Positions 51,340 to 58,962 of a stretch of DNA of 64,000 nucleotides are shown here, piece after piece. Numbering within the stretch: the first letter of the stretch is position 1; the number at the start of each line of letters is the position of its first letter. A program made the position numbers and the translations under genes. Where the stretch lies: contig NZ_FNEM01000003.1 in the NCBI RefSeq assembly GCF_900100175.1, forward strand, positions 76,725 to 140,724, in the 5' to 3' direction. The notes under the pieces are model-generated. The model worked only from the letters and a program-made list of their open reading frames with translations. It was not told the origin of the DNA and ran no database searches. Source of the DNA: Ferrimonas sediminum. Lineage in GTDB: Bacteria > Pseudomonadota > Gammaproteobacteria > Enterobacterales > Shewanellaceae.

Positions 51340-52152
51340 ATGACCCGCAAAGTATTCTACATTTCTGATGGCACAGCGATCACCGCCGAGATATTTGGCC
51401 ATGCTGTTTTATCGCAATTTCCAGTAGACTTTGAGCAGAAAACCATCCCTTTTGTCGAAACTCTGGTGAAAGCAGAAGAAGTCAGAAACTTAATAAATGA
51501 TTGTTTTATTACAACGGGCGAGCGGCCATTAATCTTCCACTCCATTGTTAATCCAGAGATTCGTGCCATCATCTACTCCTCCGAGGGTCTGGACTATGAT
51601 TTTCTGAATACCTTTGTGGCACCGCTGGAGCAGCAACTGGGGATCAAGGCTGAACCCAAGGCACACCGGACCCACAGCATCGCCAACGACTCCTACGATG
51701 CCCGCATTAACGCCATTCACTACGCCATGGATAACGATGACGGGGTTACCCTGAAGAACCTGGAGGAAGCCGATGTGATTCTGGTTGGGGTCTCCCGCTG
51801 CGGCAAAACCCCGTCCAGCCTCTACCTGTCGATGCAGTTCGGCATCAAGGCGGCCAACTACCCCTTCATTGCCGAAGACATGGAAAACCTGAAGCTGCCG
51901 ACCGAACTTAAGAAATACAAGAAGAAGCTGTTTGGCCTTACCATCAACCCGCAGCGTCTGCAGGAGATTCGCCAGTCACGCCTGGCCGACTCCAAATACG
52001 CCTCGGCACGCCAGTGCCGCATGGAGGTCAAAGAGGTGGAGTTTCTGTTTAAGAAGGAGCGCATCCCCTTCCTGAATACCACCAATAACTCGGTGGAAGA
52101 GATTGCGACGAAAATTCTGTCCCAGACCGGGTTGGAAAGAAGTATGTTCTGA
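51340..52152 (+). CDS. ppsR: PEP synthase regulatory protein (bifunctional kinase/phosphorylase)
   Basis: A 270-residue DUF299-family protein that inactivates PpsA by ADP-dependent phosphorylation of a threonine and reactivates it by Pi-dependent dephosphorylation. N terminus [20 protein letters not shown] and the P-loop [20 protein letters not shown] are diagnostic. Start 51340 was chosen because homologs begin there; the frame is open upstream into the spacer. Divergent from its target gene ppsA, as in E. coli. Confidence 0.95.
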   Translation: MTRKVFYISDGTAITAEIFGHAVLSQFPVDFEQKTIPFVETLVKAEEVRNLINDCFITTGERPLIFHSIVNPEIRAIIYSSEGLDYDFLNTFVAPLEQQLGIKAEPKAHRTHSIANDSYDARINAIHYAMDNDDGVTLKNLEEADVILVGVSRCGKTPSSLYLSMQFGIKAANYPFIAEDMENLKLPTELKKYKKKLFGLTINPQRLQEIRQSRLADSKYASARQCRMEVKEVEFLFKKERIPFLNTTNNSVEEIATKILSQTGLERSMF

Positions 52153-52160
52153 ACCAACAC

Positions 52161-52192
52161 CCCCCATCGAGGCTTCTTGGCCCCGATGGGGG
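52161..52192 (+). terminator. Hairpin after ppsR
   Basis: A 9-bp stem CCCCCATCG (52161-52169) / CGATGGGGG (52184-52192) with a partly paired loop, between convergent ppsR and sodN. No T-run follows, so it may terminate weakly or protect 3' ends. Confidence 0.5.
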
Positions 52193-52198
52193 AGTCGA

Positions 52199-52642
52199 TT
52201 AATGCTTGTGTTCCGGATAGTAGCCGGCCAGCCCCTCGATGGCGGTGGTCAACGACTTGGCAAACTTAGGATCCGCATTCTGCTTGGCCTTCATGGCCGC
52301 CACGATCACCGCATGATGATCCGTCAACCGCTTCTGGTAATCCTTCTGGCTGCTCTTGACCCGCTGGGTCAAGAAATAGTCACTGATGGTGGCGATCACC
52401 TTCTGGGCGTGCTGCTCTTTGTTCATCACCCAGCGAACCATCTGATTCTGCGACTGCGCATCGCTCTTGCCACTGAGCTCGGCCATCATGGCGGTGGCTT
52501 TGGCCACCGTCGCCGCATCCTCCAGCATCTGTTTTACCCGGGCATGATCATCGTAGATGCCACAAGGCACCTGGCAATGAGACCAGGCCAGCGGTGACAT
52601 CAATCCCAGGCACAGGCTGAGCAACAGCATCATCTTCTTCAT
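52199..52642 (-). CDS. sodN: Nickel superoxide dismutase, exported form
   Basis: A 147-residue Ni-SOD. It dismutates superoxide using a nickel bound by the N-terminal hook. The hook HCQVPCGIYDD is present, with the key His1, Cys2 and Cys6. The unusual point is what precedes it: MKKMMLLLSLCLGLMSPLAWS is a good Sec signal peptide with an A-x-S cleavage site exactly before the His. Signal peptidase would therefore both export the protein and expose His1, a job done in Streptomyces by the protease SodX. The rest is the four-helix bundle (residues 35-145) with DDHARVKQMLEDAATVAKA and MVRWVMNKEQHAQKVI. AAGGAG lies 7 nt before the ATG. No sodX or Ni-uptake gene is adjacent. Confidence 0.9.
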   Translation of the reverse strand: MKKMMLLLSLCLGLMSPLAWSHCQVPCGIYDDHARVKQMLEDAATVAKATAMMAELSGKSDAQSQNQMVRWVMNKEQHAQKVIATISDYFLTQRVKSSQKDYQKRLTDHHAVIVAAMKAKQNADPKFAKSLTTAIEGLAGYYPEHKH

Positions 52643-52832
52643 GGTTATTCTCCTTTATCCATACAGTGAGAGAGCCGGGCTCCAGGCAACAAGATCTTCA
52701 AACCCGGCGCCTTTTCCCTCTCCCGAAACCCAATTCCCCTAGCAGTATGGCTCGCTCGTGCCAGGTCTGCCGAAAAAACACCGTCACCACCGGTGACCCT
52801 CTCCCTTCGGCCTTGCAGCGTGATGGCGGGCC

Positions 52833-52994
52833 TTAATTCAGCTTCGCCCAGGAGTAGTACAGATCCACCAGAGCAACCTGTAGCAGGCTGTCGTAACTGA
52901 CCTGGCCGCTGGCGATGCCATAGGCAAACAACCGCTGCCGGGCGCCGACCTCAAAAACACGCCCATAATATAGCCACCGGTGTAATGCTGAACG
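52833..52994 (-). pseudogene. C-terminal gene fragment without a start codon
   Basis: A 53-codon stretch between a TAA and a terminal TAA, reading GARQRLFAYGIASGQVSYDS then LLQVALVDLYYSWAKLN. Its composition is protein-like and the end resembles the last helix of TolC-family outer-membrane factors, but this is weak. No ATG or GTG lies in the first part. It is most likely the surviving 3' end of a deleted gene. Confidence 0.4.
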
Positions 52995-53199
52995 TTAGAG
53001 TTCTGGCGGTTCCCATGGCGGCAAGGGTTCGCCTGGTTAACCGAATAACCCGCTCGCCATGACAATATGGCTTAAGCGCGTTGACGGCTGAAAACCGACA
53101 CGCCTGTCCGATCCCCACCATTAGGTCAGCTTCACCATCGAAGAGGCTTTCGAGGCACTGAATCATCCCCTCACCGCGATGGTTACGGCCTCCAAAGAC
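52951..53199 (-). pseudogene. Unrecognised open stretch, possible remnant
   Basis: An 82-codon open stretch (first ATG at 53166) whose first half looks coding: FGGRNHRGEGMIQCLESLFD, then GEADLMVGIGQ. That pattern faintly recalls type-3 solute-binding proteins. The second half loses this character. No ribosome site fits, and it overlaps the other fragment in a different frame. I could not name it. Confidence 0.25.
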
Positions 53200-53370
53200 C
53201 TATAAAAACCAACACCAACCCCAGCAAAACATCGAAAAAACCGAATCGAAATGAAGCTAGAAACGGGGGATTATCACCACCGACTTCATTTACAAGGTAA
53301 TAACTAAATAATATTATTAAACCATGGATAACGAAAAGCTATTACCAGATAACAAAAAGGTATGATAATT

Positions 53371-54291
53371 ATGAATCAATTAGTTAAAAAACAAATTTCC
53401 GCAAAAACCGTGGTAGGAGTGGCGGTCGCAGCGGCATTGGGCATGCTGTCATTGTCGGCGTTTTACACCGTCGACGAAGGCCATGTCGGCATTGTGAAAC
53501 GCTTTGGGGAAGCCCAGCAACAGGTCAACCCGGGATTGCACTTTAAGATCCCGGTGGCCGATCAGGTGCAGAAGCTGGAGATTCGAACCCGCAAAAACGT
53601 CGAGAAACTCAAAGCCGCCACCCACGAACAGATGCCGGTGGACATCGATGTCTCCATCAACTGGACGGTGATCCGCTCGGAAGCCTTTGAGCTCTATCGT
53701 AACTATGGCGGCCTGGATCAGTTTGAAAACCGCATTCTCGACCCGCGCCTGCGCTCGGCAGCCAAGGATGCCATCGCCCGCTACAAAGCCGAAGAGATTG
53801 TTCAGAATCGCGGTCAGGTGATCGGCAAAATCGAGGAGATTGTCATCCAAACCATGAAGGAGTTCCCGGTCAAACTGGACAGCGTTCAGATAGAGAATCT
53901 GGGGTTGCCGCAGAAGTATCTGCAAAGCATTGAAACCAAGCAGACAGAAAAAAACCTGGCGGCGGCGGAGAAGCACCGTCTGGAACGTCAAAAGCTGGAA
54001 GCGATGCGGGAAGTCAACACCGCTGAAGCCAAACGCGATGCCGAGAAGGCCCGGGCCGACGGTAACGCTTACGCCATTACCACCGAGGCCCAGGCGGAAT
54101 CGGAAGCGATTCGTATCAAGGGCCTGGCGGAAGCGGAAGCGATGCAGAAAAAAGCCGAAGCCATCAACCAGAGTCCGCTGCTGGTGGAGTACGTCCGGGC
54201 GCAGAACTGGGACGGCAAGATGCCCTCCACCATGATGGGGGCCGACCAGAACGTGCTGTGGAATATGCAGAGCGTTAAACACAATCCATAA
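53371..54291 (+). CDS. Prohibitin-like SPFH-domain membrane protein
   Basis: A 306-residue protein with one N-terminal membrane helix (TVVGVAVAAALGMLSLSAFY) and an SPFH/band-7 domain (TVDEGHVGIVKRFGEAQQQV, NPGLHFKIPVADQVQ, about residues 30-200). A long Ala/Glu/Lys coiled coil follows (LERQKLEAMREVNTAEAKRD) and a C-terminal SPLLVEYVRAQNWDGKMP. It resembles prohibitins more than HflC/HflK. Such proteins form large membrane rings or scaffold microdomains. ATG at 53371 was chosen (AAAGG 10 nt before); 53362 is an alternative. Monocistronic. Confidence 0.85.
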   Translation: MNQLVKKQISAKTVVGVAVAAALGMLSLSAFYTVDEGHVGIVKRFGEAQQQVNPGLHFKIPVADQVQKLEIRTRKNVEKLKAATHEQMPVDIDVSINWTVIRSEAFELYRNYGGLDQFENRILDPRLRSAAKDAIARYKAEEIVQNRGQVIGKIEEIVIQTMKEFPVKLDSVQIENLGLPQKYLQSIETKQTEKNLAAAEKHRLERQKLEAMREVNTAEAKRDAEKARADGNAYAITTEAQAESEAIRIKGLAEAEAMQKKAEAINQSPLLVEYVRAQNWDGKMPSTMMGADQNVLWNMQSVKHNP

Positions 54292-54299
54292 ATCGACCA

Positions 54300-54343
54300 A
54301 TGGCCGCCGTTCCAGCCGGAACTCCCCCTGGAACGGCGGCCAT
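54300..54343 (+). terminator. SPFH-gene terminator, 16-bp stem
   Basis: A perfect 16-bp stem ATGGCCGCCGTTCCAG / CTGGAACGGCGGCCAT with a 12-nt loop, then TTT. Unusually long and GC-rich. Confidence 0.8.
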
Positions 54344-54411
54344 TTTGGCGCATTTATTAACCAAGTTGTCACCCATTAGGCATTGTGCCTTACCTAACGG
54401 CCAAGATTCGG

Positions 54412-54417
54412 TATAAT
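54412..54417 (+). promoter_or_regulatory. Candidate -10 box of the DAHP synthase gene
   Basis: A perfect TATAAT 53 bp before the start codon. No good -35 lies 17 bp upstream. Between it and the ATG is a dyad GGTGA-N7-TCACC (54438-54454), which may be an operator or leader hairpin. No TrpR-like site was seen. Confidence 0.4.
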
Positions 54418-54469
54418 CCGTCAAATTAGTTGCAAACGGTGACCTGTACTCACCCCGTTGTAGGCACGC

Positions 54470-55534
54470 ATGACATTTAAGACCGATGAATTACGGACCA
54501 CGCTTCTGTGCAAGGTGATTTCCCCTGCCGAGCTGGCCAAAGAGTTTCCCTTATCCGATCCAGCCGCCGAAGCACTGCTCAGTGCCCGTCGCCAGGTTGA
54601 GGCCATTCTCAGCGGTGAAGATTCCCGCCTGCTGGTCATTATCGGCCCCTGTTCCATTCACGACGCTGACGCCGCGCTGGATTACGCCAAGCGCCTGGCG
54701 GTACTGCAGCGTGAACTGGCCGATGATCTGATGATTGTCATGCGTGTGTATTTCGAAAAGCCCCGCACCATCGTCGGCTGGAAAGGCCTGATCTCCGATC
54801 CGGATCTGGACGGCAGCTTCAGCGCCAACAAGGGCCTGCGTCTGGCACGAAAACTGCTCACCGACATTACCGAACTGAAACTGCCCATCGCCACCGAGTT
54901 CCTCGACATGGTCAATGGCCAGTACATCTCGGACCTGATTACCTGGGGTGCCATCGGCGCCCGCACCACCGAAAGTCAGATCCACCGCGAAATGGCGTCG
55001 GCGCTGTCCTGCCCTGTCGGCTTTAAAAACGGCACCGACGGTGGCATGCAGATCGCCATCGACGCCGTCCGCGCTGCCCGGGTACCACACATCTTCTACT
55101 CGCCAGACAAAGATGGTCAGATGTCGGTGTACCGCACCCATGGTAACCCGTTCGGCCACATCATCCTACGCGGCGGCAAGACCCCCAACTACGATGCCGA
55201 ACACGTCATCGATGCCAGTAACAAGCTGTCTGAAGCGGGCATCAGCCCGCGTTTGGTGGTGGATTTTTCCCACGGCAACAGCCAGAAAGATCATCGCCGC
55301 CAGCTGGACGTGGCCGCCGATATCATGGCGCAGATGGAGCAACCCCATGGCGGCATGATCGCCGGCATCATGGCGGAAAGTTTCATCAATGAGGGCAACC
55401 AAAAAGTGGTCGCCGGTCAGCCACTGACCTACGGTCAGAGCATTACCGACGCCTGCCTGCACTGGCAGGACAGTGAAACCCTGCTGCGGAATCTGGCCCA
55501 GGCCAGCCGCCGCCGTCGCCAGCGCTGCCCCTGA
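54470..55534 (+). CDS. aroH: 3-deoxy-7-phosphoheptulonate synthase (AroH-like)
   Basis: A 354-residue class I DAHP synthase, first enzyme of the shikimate pathway, joining PEP and erythrose 4-phosphate. Core motifs: LLVIIGPCSIHD, YFEKPRTIVGWKGLISDPDL, GAIGARTTESQIHREMASAL, SCPVGFKNGTDG and VVDFSHGNSQKDHRRQ. The start MTFKTDELRTTLLCKVISPA is closer to Trp-sensitive AroH than to AroF or AroG. The feedback specificity is inferred from that resemblance only. Monocistronic with a terminator. Confidence 0.9.
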   Translation: MTFKTDELRTTLLCKVISPAELAKEFPLSDPAAEALLSARRQVEAILSGEDSRLLVIIGPCSIHDADAALDYAKRLAVLQRELADDLMIVMRVYFEKPRTIVGWKGLISDPDLDGSFSANKGLRLARKLLTDITELKLPIATEFLDMVNGQYISDLITWGAIGARTTESQIHREMASALSCPVGFKNGTDGGMQIAIDAVRAARVPHIFYSPDKDGQMSVYRTHGNPFGHIILRGGKTPNYDAEHVIDASNKLSEAGISPRLVVDFSHGNSQKDHRRQLDVAADIMAQMEQPHGGMIAGIMAESFINEGNQKVVAGQPLTYGQSITDACLHWQDSETLLRNLAQASRRRRQRCP

Positions 55535-55559
55535 TTCCCCGTTTCTCAGATCCGATCAG

Positions 55560-55583
55560 AAGGGGCCGCCATGCGTGCCCCTT
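55560..55583 (+). terminator. DAHP synthase gene terminator
   Basis: Stem AAGGGGC (55560-55566) / GCCCCTT (55577-55583), 10-nt loop, followed by TGTTTTT. Confidence 0.8.
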
Positions 55584-55643
55584 TGTTTTTGATTAAAATT
55601 TGCATAAAGTAGTGGCACTATAATTACAAGGACCTACGCCGCC

Positions 55644-56300
55644 ATGGATCAGCCTGACCGCTCAATCATCATCGCCGACGATCACCCCCTTTTTCGCCAA
55701 GCGTTGAAACAATCATTGAGTCTGTTCATGGCAGACACCCGGTGGCTGGAGGCCGAAAGTGCCGATACCCTGGAGCACTGCCTCAACCACCACCCCGGCA
55801 TCGACCTGATTCTGCTGGATCTGCAGATGCCCGGCAGCCACGGCTACTCCACCCTTATCCACCTGCGCAGTCACCACCCGGCCATCCCGGTCATGGTGAT
55901 ATCAGCCCATGAGGACAGTCAGACGGTGGCCAAGGCGATGCAGTACGGTGCCCAGGGCTTTATTCCGAAATCGGCACAGCCGCAACAACTGGCGGAGGCA
56001 CTGCAGCGGGTTCTCGAGGGTGACATCTACCTGCCCCAGGGGATGGAAAACCTCAATGAAGCGCAGAGCAGCGATGATGACATCGGTGCCAGGTTGGCCG
56101 AGTTAACCCCGCAACAATACCGGGTGCTGCAGATGTTTGCCGAAGGTCTGCTCAACAAGCAGATCGCCTATGAACTGGAGGTGTCTGAAGCGACCATCAA
56201 AGCCCACGCCACCGCCATTTTTAAAAAGCTCGGCGTGCGCAATCGTACCCAGGCCGTCATCGCTCTGCAGGGGCTGGACATGGACAGCCGTCCGGTCTGA
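55644..56300 (+). CDS. LuxR/NarL-type response regulator (orphan)
   Basis: A 218-residue two-domain regulator. Receiver: acidic pair in IIADDHPLFRQALKQS, phosphoacceptor Asp in LILLDLQMPG, Ser/Thr in MVISAHED and Lys in GFIPKSAQ. C-terminal GerE-type HTH: LTPQQYRVLQMFAEGLLNKQ, IAYELEVSEATIKAHATAIF. No kinase gene is next to it, so its partner lies elsewhere. The receiver has SxH-rich inter-domain residues. Target unknown. Confidence 0.9.
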   Translation: MDQPDRSIIIADDHPLFRQALKQSLSLFMADTRWLEAESADTLEHCLNHHPGIDLILLDLQMPGSHGYSTLIHLRSHHPAIPVMVISAHEDSQTVAKAMQYGAQGFIPKSAQPQQLAEALQRVLEGDIYLPQGMENLNEAQSSDDDIGARLAELTPQQYRVLQMFAEGLLNKQIAYELEVSEATIKAHATAIFKKLGVRNRTQAVIALQGLDMDSRPV

Positions 56301-56463
56301 TCGGGCTGGGAGTGCCGGTGGCGTCCATTGCCACTATGTGATATCCCTGATTTTCACACTCACCTGAGTGAGGCGCCCGGTCTGCTCGATGACATTCTGG
56401 CACTGCTGCCATCCATGGTCGCGCAAAACCTTTACTGGCCCTGGCCTGGCTCAGGGCGAAGAC

Positions 56464-56811
56464 TCACTGGGCGGTGGTGCCAAACCACTGCTGCAACTGC
56501 TCCGATGCCCGCTGCCAATGGGCACTGGTGACATGAGCGGCCACCGTGGCCAATGCCACCGTCAAGGCGCCCAGATCATCGCTGAAGCCCACTCCGGGCG
56601 TCAGATCCGGAATCACGTCCAGGGGCAAAATCAGGTACCCCAGCGCCGCCACAATCACCGTCTTTGCCTGGGTTGGCGTATGCGGGTCGGTCAGACAGAA
56701 ATAGAGCACCAGCGCCTTTTCCACCGCTTCCCTTCCTATACGAACGGCATAACGGCGCAGGGTGTCCCAGAATGAGTCTTCATTGAAGTACTTGCCATAA
56801 TCGTCCATCAC
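56464..56811 (-). CDS. YkvA/DUF1232 membrane protein
   Basis: A 115-residue protein with the DUF1232 core AKTVIVAALGYLILPLDVIP followed by DLTPGVGFSDDLGALTVALA. The LPLDVIPD-pattern is the family signature. Two hydrophobic segments suggest inner-membrane location. Function unknown. Two adjacent ATG codons make the start either 56811 or 56808. Convergent with the response regulator gene. Confidence 0.85.
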   Translation of the reverse strand: MMDDYGKYFNEDSFWDTLRRYAVRIGREAVEKALVLYFCLTDPHTPTQAKTVIVAALGYLILPLDVIPDLTPGVGFSDDLGALTVALATVAAHVTSAHWQRASEQLQQWFGTTAQ

Positions 56812-56919
56812 TTGCCTCAGGGTTCACACGTTACTGCCAATACAAGGTATACTACGCTATTGCGACGGAAGGTGGCAGCGCCCGTGCCCTTTCTCCGGCC
56901 CACAATCTAAGGTAACACC

Positions 56920-57276
56920 ATGAATTTGAAACAAGAGCTCCAGCAACTGAACAACCGGCTGGATAAAGTCCGTCGTAAACTGAATGCCGCCCACGAGCGC
57001 GGTGACGTGGCGATGATCGACAAGTTCTTTGAAGAGAGCCAGGCTCTGACCAAACAGATCGAGAACGTCAAGAAAACCCAGACTCGGCAAATCAGCCAAA
57101 AAGGGAACAAGGTCAGTAACCTGCCCTTTAAACGCGTGCTGACCAAAGAGGAGCAGGCGGACATGGGTAAGCTGAAAAAATCGGTCCGCGGGATCGAGGT
57201 GGTTCACCCGATGACCGCCCTTGGCCGCGAAATGGGCATCACCGAAGTCACCGGTTTTGCACCAAAGAAGTTCTGA
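56920..57276 (+). CDS. yibL: YibL-family ribosome-associated protein
   Basis: A 118-residue basic protein. N-terminal coiled coil MNLKQELQQLNNRLDKVRRK through QALTKQIENVKK, then LPFKRVLTKEEQADMGKLKK and VVHPMTALGREMGI, the pattern of YibL/DUF2810. E. coli YibL co-sediments with ribosomes; its role is not settled. A hairpin follows. Confidence 0.88.
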   Translation: MNLKQELQQLNNRLDKVRRKLNAAHERGDVAMIDKFFEESQALTKQIENVKKTQTRQISQKGNKVSNLPFKRVLTKEEQADMGKLKKSVRGIEVVHPMTALGREMGITEVTGFAPKKF

Positions 57277-57289
57277 TTCCAGAACGACC

Positions 57290-57323
57290 ACAACCCGCGC
57301 CGGCTGAATGCCGGCGTGGTTGT
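57290..57323 (+). terminator. yibL terminator
   Basis: Arms ACAACC-CGCGCCGGC and GCCGGCGTGGTTGT pair with one bulge around loop TGAAT, followed by TTCT. The 200 bp beyond it, up to the EamA gene, shows nothing I can name. Confidence 0.65.
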
Positions 57324-57523
57324 TTCTGGGCCGGGAATCGGCTTTCCGGGCACCCCGCCCTCTGCGCAACGACTCCAAACCCCCCCGTAGACAACGGTTC
57401 CCATCGGCGCATTCAATACCTGACAGCACTTATAACACCATCTCTCCCCGGTTATGACCCGGTAGACAATCGCACCGCAATGCCACACCCTGAGCCCTTG
57501 ACCTGACTCATTGAGACCCCGCC

Positions 57524-58396
57524 ATGTGGATCGCCTTTACTCTGCTCGCCGCCTTTGCTCAATCGTGGCGCAACGCCCTGCAGAGTCAGCTCAGCAAAGA
57601 GGTTAAGGTCGCCGGAGTCACCCTGGCACGGTTTCTGTATGCCGGCCCACTGGCGCTGCTGTACCTGGGGACACTGCAGTTATGGCGCCCGGCACCGCTG
57701 CCCCCCCTGTCTTTGACATTGGTCGGCTACGTTGTGGGCGCGGCGGTGATGCAGATAGTGGCGACCGGCTTGATGGTGCGGCTGTTCCAGATGAAAAACT
57801 TCTCGGTCGGCGCCGGACTGGCGAAAACCGAAGCACTGATGGCCGCCATTCTCGGCACCCTGCTGTTTGGCACGCCCCTGTCGGGCCTGGGCTGGCTTGG
57901 GGTCTGCATCGGCGCCGTCGCCGTGGTGCTACTCAGTGGCCGGGGCCACTGGCGCCGGTTGTCGGGGGCGACCCTGGTTACCGGCCTGGCCTGCGGCACC
58001 ACCTTTGCGCTGACCTCGCTGTGGATTCGGGAAGCCAGCCTGGTACTGCCCCTGCCCTTCCCCCACCGGGCCGCCTGGGTACTGGTGCTGGTGATCGGCC
58101 TGCAAACCCTGCTGTTACTGGGCTACCTCGGTTTGCGGGACAGGCCCACGCTGCTGGCTTTGTGGCAGCGCCCCAAAGCCACCTTTCTGGTCAGCCTGTG
58201 CAGCTGCATCGGCTCCATCGGCTGGTTCTCCGCCATGGCGCTGAACGCGGTTCCCTACGTCAAGACTCTGGGCCAGATAGAGGTATTCTTTACCCTGGCC
58301 ATCGCCGCCCTATGGCTGAAACAGCAGGTGCAATTGAAAGAAGCGGCCGGACTGGTACTGATCGCCGTGGCCGCCATCATGGTGATGTGGAGCTAA
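57524..58396 (+). CDS. EamA/DMT-family transporter
   Basis: A 290-residue inner-membrane protein with ten predicted helices in two EamA-like repeats of about 140 residues (MWIAFTLLAAFAQSWRNALQ; VGAGLAKTEALMAAILGTLL; AVPYVKTLGQIEVFFTLAIA; AAGLVLIAVAAIMVMW). It is a drug/metabolite exporter type; the substrate is unknown. Its 3' end overlaps the convergent OmpA gene by 4 bp. Confidence 0.85.
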   Translation: MWIAFTLLAAFAQSWRNALQSQLSKEVKVAGVTLARFLYAGPLALLYLGTLQLWRPAPLPPLSLTLVGYVVGAAVMQIVATGLMVRLFQMKNFSVGAGLAKTEALMAAILGTLLFGTPLSGLGWLGVCIGAVAVVLLSGRGHWRRLSGATLVTGLACGTTFALTSLWIREASLVLPLPFPHRAAWVLVLVIGLQTLLLLGYLGLRDRPTLLALWQRPKATFLVSLCSCIGSIGWFSAMALNAVPYVKTLGQIEVFFTLAIAALWLKQQVQLKEAAGLVLIAVAAIMVMWS

Positions 58397-58962
58397 AGCA
58401 GCAGCCGCACCTCCACCCGGCGGTTACAGCCAAGTTTGTCGTTATCCGCACTGCTGCACACCGGGCTGCCTTCGCCGTACCCCACCGACTCAAGGTGGAG
58501 ATCCGGACGCACCTCGGCGATAAACTCCGCCACCGCGCCGGAGCGGCGCCGGGACAAACCGAGGTTGTACCCCGAACTGCCCAGACGATCGGCGTGCCCG
58601 GCTACGCCGATGCCCAACTTGCCCTCCTGCTCCACCATCACCAGCAACTCAAGCAGCGCCTGTTTGTGCTCCAGAGACAGCTGGAACCCGTCCAACGGGT
58701 AGTGCAGTACCAATGTCAGCCGCTGCGGATCAAAGGCGCAGCCCTGGGTAAGCGACTGCTGCTCGGAGGTTTCGGCCACCGTTGCCACCGGCGTCACCGC
58801 CAGCAGTTGACCACGATCATGGTGACTCAGTTGATAGGCTGCCCGTTCGCGGCTGCTCTGCTTATACAGCGCCAGGCTGTCCATGCAGCCTGCCAACGCC
58901 GGGGCACTGGTGATGGCGGCCATCAGCACGCCGGCGGCCAAAAGGTGCGTCGATATTGTCAT
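58393..58962 (-). CDS. OmpA-like protein of the Tad locus
   Basis: A 189-residue exported protein with signal peptide MTISTHLLAAGVLMAAITSA (cleaved near ALA-GC). The C-terminal OmpA/MotB-like peptidoglycan-binding domain has VAGHADRLGSSGYNLGLSRR and SVGYGEGSPVCSSADNDKLG, then CNRRVEVRLLL, with the HADxxG and NRRVEV signatures. Its start overlaps tadG by 4 bp (ATGA), so it is the last gene of the Tad operon and may anchor the apparatus to the cell wall. Confidence 0.88.
   Translation of the reverse strand: MTISTHLLAAGVLMAAITSAPALAGCMDSLALYKQSSRERAAYQLSHHDRGQLLAVTPVATVAETSEQQSLTQGCAFDPQRLTLVLHYPLDGFQLSLEHKQALLELLVMVEQEGKLGIGVAGHADRLGSSGYNLGLSRRRSGAVAEFIAEVRPDLHLESVGYGEGSPVCSSADNDKLGCNRRVEVRLLL

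Larger units (their letters stand above)
52643..53370. other. 0.7-kb region with decayed coding fragments
   Basis: The longest spacer in the window. The first 190 bp holds the sodN promoter region, including the dyad GCCGGG...CCCGGC (about 52674-52709). From 52833 to about 53199 two minus-strand open stretches look protein-like but lack starts or partners. The last 150 bp is very AT-rich and probably holds the promoter of the SPFH gene. Confidence 0.5.
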
